Part shown: positions 26,438-33,355 of the stretch, piece by piece
How the letters are laid out: every line of letters begins with the position of its first letter
Numbering within the stretch: position 1 is the stretch's first letter
NCBI GenBank assembly: GCA_023445445.1
Contig: JAEXLD010000010.1
Coordinates: 1-64,000, forward strand
Length of the DNA stretch: 64,000 bases
From: Bacillota bacterium
GTDB taxonomy: Bacteria > Bacillota > Clostridia > Clostridiales > Clostridiaceae
Direction of reading: 5' to 3'
Translations under genes and position numbers: made by a program
The notes under the pieces: model-generated
The model's input: only the letters and a program-made list of their open reading frames with translations
Told to the model about the DNA's origin: nothing
The model's database searches: none

Positions 26438-27046
26438 AGTGAAGATTATAAAGTATTAAAAGAAAACCTTGATAGTTTATTTGGAGATATACCTTATATT
26501 GTTACCTTAGGAAATCATGATAATAAAAGAGCTTTTTATAAGGGATGGCTTAATGAAGAGGAAAAGGATGAGGCCTATAATACTACAATGAATATAGGTA
26601 ATCTTAAGATAATAAGCTTTGATAATTCTGAATACCATAATAGTAATGGAATTATAAATGAAGAAAGATCCCTGTGGCTAAAGAAAGAATTAGAAAAGGA
26701 AACAAATAAGGATATAATTCTTATGCTGCATCATCATCTTTTAAAAGAGCAATTTAATTTACCTCCGGTTAATTTTAATAGTGAGTTTTATGACATTATT
26801 AATAATAGTTCAATTATTGGTATATTTTCAGGACATACTCACCATCCTTATAAGAGAACTTTTGCTGGAAAACCTTATTTTACAGCAGGAAGCCTTTCCT
26901 TTGTTGGGCATAATGAAGATGATGGAAGAGTTAGATTCCAAGAAGAAACTAAATGTAATCTTTGTAAATATGAAGATGGCAAATTATATGTAGATAATAT
27001 TGATGTTTTAGAAAAAAGTAAGTTTTTAACCTATGTAAGATTTTAA
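26438..27046 (+). pseudogene. 5'-truncated metallophosphoesterase
   Basis: About 200 codons in one open frame without a start or ribosome site. The calcineurin-type metallophosphoesterase motifs after the first are present: GNHDN near 26514, the double-His strand MLHHHLLKE, and SGHTHHPYK. The first metal motif (D-x-H) and the N-terminal part are missing, cut off by the permease remnant upstream. An internal ATG at 26588 could start a shorter product, but that would lack the GNHD motif as well. It ends where a small inverted-repeat element is inserted. Confidence 0.75.
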
Positions 27047-27066
27047 ATTATGGCTCTGTTTTAAAT

Positions 27067-27333
27067 AGTGAAGTTCTTGGTATAGGTTTTGTTGAAGGCA
27101 TAATTTTTGTTATCGGTGGAGTTCTTTCTTCTCTTGGAGGTAATTCAATGGGATTATCAATGCAGGGTCTTGGACAAACTAATGCTCAATATATTGCTAA
27201 TGCAAATCTCGGAGTTACTAAAATGGAAAAAGATAAAACTAAGAATTTAAAAACCACTATAAGTGTAGGACTAAGTACAATTTCCCTAATTATTGGGGGA
27301 GTTTTGGTAATTGCAATAAATTTCATAATATAA
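27067..27333 (+). pseudogene. 5'-truncated membrane-protein fragment carried by the element
   Basis: An open frame runs straight from the left inverted repeat (SEVLGIGFVEGIIFVIGGVL) to a stop at 27331-27333, with two hydrophobic segments and a polar middle containing NSMGLSMQGLGQTNAQYIAN. There is no ribosome site. I do not recognise the family. The abrupt start at the inverted repeat suggests the element captured or truncated a host gene. Confidence 0.6.
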
Positions 27334-27342
27334 TATATACTC

Positions 27343-27370
27343 AAAAAGGACACAGCAATGTGTCCTTTTA
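27343..27370 (+). terminator. Terminator inside the MITE-like element
   Basis: The stem AAAAGGACACA / TGTGTCCTTTT with loop GCAA follows the membrane-protein fragment. Confidence 0.8.
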
Positions 27371-27472
27371 AATTTAATATATAATCAACATTCATTTAAA
27401 ACAGAGCCTAAATTATAAATCAAGTGAGTGGCTGCAAAGTTCATTTATAATTGTGTTAGATGATATTATTTA

Positions 27473-28426
27473 TTAGTCTATTTCTGTCAAAAAAGATTTT
27501 ATATTTTCTGCTATATTTTTATACTTATGATTATGAACATAGTGACTACACTCTACATCAATTAATTTACCTCTTTTATTCTTGTTTATATAATCATTCT
27601 GAAATTTTTTCCATTCCTCTTTATTCCAACCAGTCCCATTTCCATTAGAAGAAAACATTAGAATGGGGATATCAACTATGCTACCTTTATCAACTATTAA
27701 AGCGTTATTTTTGATTTCCTCAGCCTCATTAATCATTGTTTTAGTAACAGTTCTTCTGTAAAATACAGCTTTATATATTTCTCTTTCTTCTTCACTTAAA
27801 GTTCCGTATTTTATAGCTTCACTTTCAGATATACCTGGCAAAAATCTTGTTATACCAACCTCTGAAGCAAATGCACTAATTTTTATTAAAGGCATATTGA
27901 TAGAATAATCAAAGTATGCATTAGGAACTGACATATCTAACCCTATGATAGCTTTTACTTCTTGTGGATATTGCTGTGCCCAATATAAAGCCTCTATACC
28001 TGACAGAGAATGTGGACATAATATATATGGTCCTTTTATATTAGCTTGCTGCAATGCCTCTCTTGATTCCTTTAATATTGTTTGTATAGTCCTCTTTTCA
28101 TCAACAATATCGCTAAAACCATATCCAAACTTTTCTATTACAACAATTCTATAATCATCACTTAATTGGGAATATAAAGATTTAAAATCAAGAATTGGCG
28201 AACTGGTTCCCCCACCAGACATAAATATTAATGTATTATCCCCTTCTCCTTCTATATAAATACTCATTTTATTCCTATTAACTTCAACCATTTCTCCCAA
28301 TGGTTTGAATAAAGCATTCTCTCTTTTTAACTGCAATTTATGATTAATATAGCTTATACCTATAATAATTAATACTATCATAATACTTATAAAGAATATT
28401 TTCATAACTCTTTTTCCTATCTTCAT
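27473..28426 (-). CDS. Alpha/beta hydrolase, membrane-anchored
   Basis: 317 residues. An N-terminal membrane segment (about 9-27) anchors a hydrolase domain facing outside. The oxyanion region is FMSGGGTSSPILDF, the nucleophile elbow is CPHSLSGIEAL (Ser in HSLSG), the acid strand is VDIPILMFSSNGNG and the catalytic His is in CSHYVHNHK near the C-terminus. This is the usual Ser-Asp-His layout of esterases and lipases of the AB hydrolase 1 family; substrate unknown. It is transcribed alone, opposite to the macro-domain gene. The 320 bases between the two genes hold only AT-rich leader sequence with no hairpin of note. Confidence 0.83.
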   Translation of the reverse strand: MKIGKRVMKIFFISIMIVLIIIGISYINHKLQLKRENALFKPLGEMVEVNRNKMSIYIEGEGDNTLIFMSGGGTSSPILDFKSLYSQLSDDYRIVVIEKFGYGFSDIVDEKRTIQTILKESREALQQANIKGPYILCPHSLSGIEALYWAQQYPQEVKAIIGLDMSVPNAYFDYSINMPLIKISAFASEVGITRFLPGISESEAIKYGTLSEEEREIYKAVFYRRTVTKTMINEAEEIKNNALIVDKGSIVDIPILMFSSNGNGTGWNKEEWKKFQNDYINKNKRGKLIDVECSHYVHNHKYKNIAENIKSFLTEID

Positions 28427-28746
28427 AGTGCTTACCCCATAGTTAAATTTTTTGTAATTTTATTAAAAAACCAAATGTTGACTAACTAACAATTTAATAC
28501 AATTATTAAAAACTTTACATTCTTATTATATATATTTTATGGATTATAATTCCAGTGATTATGTGAATAAATTAAATTTATATAAATATCGGTTTTCTGT
28601 TTTTGAAATCTTTCATCATAGTATAACTATGAGGTATATTGCTATGAATTATTAAGTTTTTAATTTTGTGGGGAATATTTACAAAAAATATTTAAAATGT
28701 TATGTTAAAAATGATATATATAATAAAATTAGGGGTGAGAATTAAT

Positions 28747-29736
28747 ATGGCATTTGAAATAATTCGTAACGATATAACAAAGGTTCATGCTGATGCAATT
28801 GTAAATGCAGCCAATACTTCATTACTTGGAGGTGGAGGAGTTGATGGAGCAATTCATAAAGTTGCAGGGCCTGAACTATTAAAGGAATGCAGAACTCTTG
28901 GTGGATGTAAGGTTGGAGAAGCAAAGATAACCAAAGCATATAACTTACCAGCTAAATATATAATTCATACTGTAGGTCCAATATGGAGAGGTGGAAATAA
29001 TAATGAGGAAGAATTACTAAGAAATTGTTATAAAAATTCCCTTCAATTAGTTAAAGATTATAAATTAGAAAGTGTAGCATTTCCTTTAATATCAGCAGGA
29101 GCATATGGATATCCAAAGGATAAAGCTATAAAGATTGCTATTTCAGTTTTTAGTGACTTTTTATTAAATAATGATGTTACTATTTATTTGGTTATTTATG
29201 ATAAAGATACCTTATTAATATCTAGTAAGTTAATTTCATCAATAAAGCAGTACATAGATGATAAGTATATAGAAGAACATACTGATCCAAGAAAAAGATA
29301 TAGTGAAAATTATATATACGAAAGTAAATGTGAAATACAATATGAGGAAATGCAATCTATAAGTAATAGAAATCTTGAAGACTTGATGAATAATATAGAT
29401 GAGACTTTTTCAGAGATGCTATTAAGATTAATAGATGAAAAAAATATGAAAGAGGTTGAAGTATATAAAAGAGCTAATATCGATAGAAGACTTTTTTCTA
29501 AAATTAAAAATGATAAAAACTATAAGCCTAGTAAGTCAACAGCAATTGCATTTTCTATAGCCTTAAAGCTAAATTTAGATGAAACTAAAGACTTACTTTT
29601 AAAGGCAGGCTTTGCACTATCCCATAGCAGTAAATTCGATATTATTATAGAATATTTTATTGAAAACAAAAATTACAATATATTTGAAATAAATGAAGCC
29701 CTATTTGACTTTAACCAAAGTACCTTAGGCTCATAA
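28747..29736 (+). CDS. Macro-domain protein (ADP-ribose hydrolase type) with C-terminal helical domain
   Basis: 329 residues. Residues about 1-170 are a macro domain of the YmdB/MacroD class: DAIVNAANTSLLGGGGVDGA carries the catalytic-loop Asn and Gly-rich binding loop, and FPLISAGAYGYPKDKA the second ADP-ribose loop. These enzymes remove ADP-ribose from proteins or deacetylate O-acetyl-ADP-ribose. The C-terminal 120 residues resemble a helix-turn-helix region (VYKRANIDRRLFSKIKNDKN, then STAIAFSIALKLNLDETKDL). This two-part layout recurs in Firmicutes. The ATG at 28747 after AGGGGTGAG is chosen over an upstream in-frame ATG with no ribosome site. Confidence 0.88.
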   Translation: MAFEIIRNDITKVHADAIVNAANTSLLGGGGVDGAIHKVAGPELLKECRTLGGCKVGEAKITKAYNLPAKYIIHTVGPIWRGGNNNEEELLRNCYKNSLQLVKDYKLESVAFPLISAGAYGYPKDKAIKIAISVFSDFLLNNDVTIYLVIYDKDTLLISSKLISSIKQYIDDKYIEEHTDPRKRYSENYIYESKCEIQYEEMQSISNRNLEDLMNNIDETFSEMLLRLIDEKNMKEVEVYKRANIDRRLFSKIKNDKNYKPSKSTAIAFSIALKLNLDETKDLLLKAGFALSHSSKFDIIIEYFIENKNYNIFEINEALFDFNQSTLGS

Positions 29737-29767
29737 AACTATACAATTCCATATAAAAAATCACAGT

Positions 29768-29797
29768 AAAAAGGTGGACATAGGTCCACCTTTTTAT
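29768..29797. terminator. Bidirectional terminator between convergent genes
   Basis: The stem AAAAAGGTGGAC / GTCCACCTTTTT sits between the macro-domain gene and the minus-strand lipoprotein gene. Confidence 0.87.
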
Positions 29798-29809
29798 TTG
29801 CCGTTGAAA

Positions 29810-30307
29810 TTATTCACCATTAATAACCCTTTTTAGAGCTGCATCTATAGTATCAGTATCATCTGGATATTTTAAATATAAAAAGGAGGATTCTGCATAA
29901 GCAGCAGCATATGAGGTTTGTACTGATTGTTTAACTTTAGGATCATCAATAGAATCAATATAATCCTGTTGACGCTTTTTAGCTTCTTTAATTATTATAT
30001 AGTATTCTTCTTCAGTTAATCCTTGCTTTAAATCAGCTTCAGTGCCTTGTTGTATATTTTCTTCAGTGGTATCTTGTGTATTTGGTTTTACATCCTTATT
30101 ATCTAGTTCACTTTCTGATGTAGCTTTAATAGAGGAAGATGTAGTTTCAAAACTTTCTTCCTCAGAACTTTGAGAGCTGCTAACAGATTGACTTGTACTT
30201 GATATAGAAGAATTATCTTCCACTGCTGAATTATTATCTTGTCCACATGAGACAAATAATAGAGATAATAATAACAGTATTAATTTTAAAGTTAGCTTTT
30301 TATTCAT
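29810..30307 (-). CDS. Ser-rich lipoprotein, unknown function
   Basis: 165 residues with a lipoprotein signal: MNKKLTLKLILLLLSLLFVS followed by the lipobox Cys, then GQDNN. Residues about 26-85 are low-complexity Ser/Glu/Thr, a flexible wall-spanning spacer. The C-terminal 75 residues (GLTEEEYYIIIKEAKKRQQD, VKQSVQTSYAAAYAESSFLY) are helical and may be the functional part; no family is recognised. The protein is expected on the outer face of the membrane. Ribosome site GAGGAG precedes the ATG. Confidence 0.75.
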   Translation of the reverse strand: MNKKLTLKLILLLLSLLFVSCGQDNNSAVEDNSSISSTSQSVSSSQSSEEESFETTSSSIKATSESELDNKDVKPNTQDTTEENIQQGTEADLKQGLTEEEYYIIIKEAKKRQQDYIDSIDDPKVKQSVQTSYAAAYAESSFLYLKYPDDTDTIDAALKRVINGE

Positions 30308-30398
30308 TTAAAATCTCCTCACAAAATAATACAAATTTTCGTAAATCCTTATATTTATATATTTATTATACTGCAACTTAGGCATGATTAATTTAAAA

Positions 30399-30543
30399 TT
30401 ATTTAAACTCATATCTCATTATATAAAATTCACCAAATCCAATATATGTTTCTTGCTGCTTTGTTTCAAAATTTTTAAACCCCTGTGATTTATAACAATT
30501 CACAGCCCCTTTGTCCCTTGCTATGCGACCAAATAGTATTTAG
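30399..30543 (-). pseudogene. C-terminal remnant of a GNAT acetyltransferase
   Basis: On the minus strand a 48-codon piece reads LFGRIARDKGAVNCYKSQGF, then KNFETKQQETYIGFGEFYIM and RYEFK before TAA. This is the final part of a GNAT fold (the AVNCYKSQGF acetyl-CoA region and last strands). A stop lies just upstream and no start or N-terminal part remains. Confidence 0.7.
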
Positions 30544-30588
30544 AAAATGATATCCTTAAATCATAAAAAGTGATTGGAGGATAAGGGT

Positions 30589-31269
30589 ATGAAAAATAAT
30601 TTAGTAGAATTAATATTTATTTTAGACAGAAGTGGATCAATGTGTGGACTTGAAGAGGATACTATTGGAGGTTTTAATTCAATGATTGAAAGACAAAAGA
30701 AGGAAGAGGGGGAAGCCATTGTAACTACTGTGTTATTTGATGATGAGTATGAGCTACTACATGATAGAATTAATATTAAAGGAATATCTTCTATAACTAA
30801 TAGAGAATATTATGTTAGAGGAACCACTGCTTTATTAGATGCAATTGGAAGGACTATAAAGAAAATAGAAAATGTTCAAAAGAATACTTTAGAAGAGGCG
30901 AGAGCAGGCAAAGTATTATTTGTAATAACTACAGACGGTATGGAGAATTCAAGCAGAATTTATAGCTATGAAAAAATCAAGAAAATCATAGAGGATAAAA
31001 AGAAGGAATTAGGATGGGAATTTATTTTTCTTGGAGCAAATATTGATGCTGTTAAAGCAGCAGAAAGTATAGGTATATCTGAAGAAAGAGCAACTAATTA
31101 TAATTGTGATAGTGAAGGAACTATGCTTAATTATGAAGTAATAAGTGAAACTGTAAGTTCATTTAGAGCTAATAAAAACATAAGTAATAATTGGAAAAGT
31201 AAAATAGAAAATGATTATAGAAAACGTGGAGTTAAAAAGTTTAAAAGAGGAGAATATATTAAAGGTTAA
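30589..31269 (+). CDS. von Willebrand factor A domain protein
   Basis: 226 residues, almost all a vWA domain. The metal-ion-dependent adhesion site is seen as FILDRSGSM (D-x-S-x-S) near residue 10, a Thr in RGTTALLDAIG, and FVITTDGMEN. The protein is likely cytoplasmic, as there is no signal peptide. Its role, probably binding a partner through the metal site, cannot be given. The ATG at 30589 follows GGAGGATAAGG; a TTG five codons earlier is inside that ribosome site. The flavodoxin gene follows after 45 bases and may be in the same transcript. Confidence 0.85.
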   Translation: MKNNLVELIFILDRSGSMCGLEEDTIGGFNSMIERQKKEEGEAIVTTVLFDDEYELLHDRINIKGISSITNREYYVRGTTALLDAIGRTIKKIENVQKNTLEEARAGKVLFVITTDGMENSSRIYSYEKIKKIIEDKKKELGWEFIFLGANIDAVKAAESIGISEERATNYNCDSEGTMLNYEVISETVSSFRANKNISNNWKSKIENDYRKRGVKKFKRGEYIKG

Positions 31270-31314
31270 TAAATAAAATATATAGAAAAATAAAGTATAG
31301 AAGGGAATATATTT

Positions 31315-31785
31315 ATGAAAATCTTAATTATTTATTGCTCTGAATATAGAAAAAACACTGAAAAAATTGCCAATATATTTAAAGAAAAAGCTGATTGTGA
31401 TTTAATTAATGTAAAGAACTTTAAAAATATTAATTTAGAAAGCTATAATTTAATTGGATTTGGATCAGGGGTATATAAAGAAAGTTTATCTCCCCAAATA
31501 TTTAAGGTAATAGATAACTTAAATTTAAAAGATAAAAATACCTTTGTATTTTCAACAAGTGGTGTAGGTATGAAATACTATAATAATAAACTGATTAAAT
31601 TACTAGATTCAAAGGGAGCAATAAATAAGGGGAGCTTTGCATGTAAGGGAAGCTTTGAGGCAAAGGAATTTTCATATAACAAAGTCTTTGATATTATTAG
31701 TAAATTAACTAAGGGACATCCAAGTAATAAGGATTTTAAAAATGCAGAGAAATTTTTTGCGAATATGATAAAGTCACTAAATTAG
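31315..31785 (+). CDS. Flavodoxin-like protein
   Basis: 156 residues with a flavodoxin fold. The FMN phosphate loop near the N-terminus is degenerate: IIYCSEYRKNTEKIANIF (consensus TxTGxT). A later loop STSGVGMKYYNNKLIKLL and the central IGFGSGVYKESLSP fit FMN-binding contacts. Such proteins carry electrons or act as NAD(P)H-linked reductase partners. Membership is clear from the fold, but the short form suggests the flavodoxin-like subfamily found in clostridia. No redox partner gene is adjacent. Confidence 0.8.
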   Translation: MKILIIYCSEYRKNTEKIANIFKEKADCDLINVKNFKNINLESYNLIGFGSGVYKESLSPQIFKVIDNLNLKDKNTFVFSTSGVGMKYYNNKLIKLLDSKGAINKGSFACKGSFEAKEFSYNKVFDIISKLTKGHPSNKDFKNAEKFFANMIKSLN

Positions 31786-31887
31786 TATATTTAATAGGGC
31801 AGAAAAGTGAATTGAATTTACTTTATAGATATGATAATATGAAGTTATTATCATTGTAATATATTTACAATGTTTTAGAGGTGTATT

Positions 31888-33057
31888 ATGAATAATAACT
31901 TAAAGGAAACTGATGAGAAAAAAGAGGACTTAAGAGTTAGGATATTTGCTGGAATAGTTATCATAATAATTGCAATTGGATATTATTTTTATAATATTAA
32001 TTACAACAGTAGAGGTATTATAAATAAAGTATTAAATAAAATAGAGGGCAAGACCTTAAATAGTAACTTTAATAGCAAAATAAAATCTGCAAATCTTTCA
32101 ACAGACTATAGTGTTGAACAAGCTTTAAAGGATATAGAAACTCTAGGGTTAAATACAATTAACCTGCCAGTTGTTATTAATATAAATAATATAACCTCAA
32201 GTAATGTAAGTATAGATGAAAATAGTTTAGAAAGAGCAAAAATTCTTTTGAAAGAACTTAAAGGTAAAAAAATAAATATTATATTAGAACCCTATCCATG
32301 GATTGCTAATGGTAGTATGTATGAAACAGATTTTGATCCCATTGATAAAGAGGAGTTTTTATCTAATTGGAGGGATTATGCTATTAAACCTTTAATAGAT
32401 GAAATAGCTATTCCTTATAGAGTAGATGCATTAAACATAGCAACAGGATTTACCCATTTAGAAAATATGGAAGATGAGTTTTGTGAAATAATTGATTTTT
32501 CTAGAAAATATTATAAAGGGCTAATTACTTATAGAACTAGTTTTTGGACAACAGCTAATTGGAAAGATGAAGCTACAAAAAATAAAGTTAATGAGTTAAA
32601 TAAAAAATATGATGAAAAATTAAATAATAAGATATTTTCTAAAGTAGATTTTATATCTATTGCCTCTTATTTTGAATTAACCGATAATGACACTAATACA
32701 GTTGATAATCTTGTGGATTCATTAAATTCTTCGCAAAGATATCATAGGGAACAAAATATTAAAGATCAAGTTAAAAATATGCATGATAAGTGGGACAAGC
32801 CAATTTTCTTTGGAGAGCTAGGATTTCCAAGGACAACTAAGGCATCTGTAGAGCCGTGGAATCCGTATTTATCTAAAGAGATAAACACACAAGAACAAGC
32901 AAATTGTTTTGAAGCATATAGAAGAGTTTATGAGTCAGAGCCATGGTTTTTAGGCTTTTCTATATTTGCAGTAGGAAATAAAGAAGAGGATAAGATGTAT
33001 TATCCTAGTGAAGAAACTGTAGAAGTTATAAAAAATTGGTTTAGTTCAGAAATATGA
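31888..33057 (+). CDS. Membrane-anchored GH113-like glycoside hydrolase
   Basis: 389 residues. A membrane segment (about 18-37) is followed by an extracellular TIM-barrel-like domain. The layout resembles GH113 (beta-mannanase family): NIILEPYPWIANGSMYETDF, LSNWRDYAIKPLIDEIAIPY, and the nucleophile-type Glu in FFGELGFPRTT (E310). The expected acid/base Glu of GH113 would fall in VDALNIATGFTHLE, where I see no Glu at the usual spot, so activity is uncertain. It ends in its own terminator before the exopolysaccharide operons but is probably functionally linked to them: same orientation, also surface-anchored and carbohydrate-directed. A GAGGTG ribosome site precedes the ATG. Confidence 0.65.
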   Translation: MNNNLKETDEKKEDLRVRIFAGIVIIIIAIGYYFYNINYNSRGIINKVLNKIEGKTLNSNFNSKIKSANLSTDYSVEQALKDIETLGLNTINLPVVININNITSSNVSIDENSLERAKILLKELKGKKINIILEPYPWIANGSMYETDFDPIDKEEFLSNWRDYAIKPLIDEIAIPYRVDALNIATGFTHLENMEDEFCEIIDFSRKYYKGLITYRTSFWTTANWKDEATKNKVNELNKKYDEKLNNKIFSKVDFISIASYFELTDNDTNTVDNLVDSLNSSQRYHREQNIKDQVKNMHDKWDKPIFFGELGFPRTTKASVEPWNPYLSKEINTQEQANCFEAYRRVYESEPWFLGFSIFAVGNKEEDKMYYPSEETVEVIKNWFSSEI

Positions 33058-33083
33058 CAAAATATAAATAAAAAGTTATTTTT

Positions 33084-33117
33084 AAAAGGTATTGAATATT
33101 GTTTCAATACCTTTTTT
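33084..33117 (+). terminator. Terminator after the GH113-like gene
   Basis: The 13-bp stem AAAAGGTATTGAA / TTTCAATACCTTTT is followed by TT. It separates this gene from operon copy 1. Confidence 0.9.
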
Positions 33118-33207
33118 ACTATTATTTTTTGAAAAAGAAAAATTAGTAATATCATATAAGGTATATATTGAATTTGATTGTTATATTTATAACTTTCCCT
33201 TTACATA

Positions 33208-33236
33208 TTGTTAAGAAAATATAAAGTTGCTATAAT
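33208..33236 (+). promoter_or_regulatory. Sigma-A type promoter of exopolysaccharide operon copy 1
   Basis: TTGTTA (33208-33213), a 17-base spacer and TATAAT (33231-33236). A leader of about 115 bases separates it from the first gene. The copy-2 operon has the same -35 context, TTGTTAAG. Confidence 0.8.
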
Positions 33237-33355
33237 AGGAATAATAAATGTAAATATAAGTAATATATGATAAATTTATGATATTTTTTTAAAAATTTAA
33301 TTAAAATTTTAATCTGATTATAAATTCATTATATTACTAGATAGGAGGGGATGAA

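Larger units (their letters stand above)
27052..27408. mobile_element. Small inverted-repeat element (MITE-like) with 8-bp target duplication
   Basis: Perfect 15-bp terminal inverted repeats GGCTCTGTTTTAAAT (27052-27066) and ATTTAAAACAGAGCC (27394-27408) bound a 357-base segment. The 8-bp direct repeat TAAATTAT flanks it on both sides (27044-27051 and 27409-27416), the mark of transposition. An 8-bp duplication with GG-starting ends fits the ISL3 or IS1595 groups; I cannot decide which. No transposase is inside. The cargo is a 5'-less membrane-protein fragment and a terminator. Confidence 0.82.

Noticed and set aside
27460..27648. 62-codon open frame on the plus strand
   Set aside because: Antisense to the alpha/beta hydrolase gene, with no ribosome site.
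33237..33355. Possible c-di-GMP riboswitch in the leader of operon copy 1
   Set aside because: No GEMM-like conserved core or paired helices were visible in this AT-only leader, nor in the leader of copy 2.
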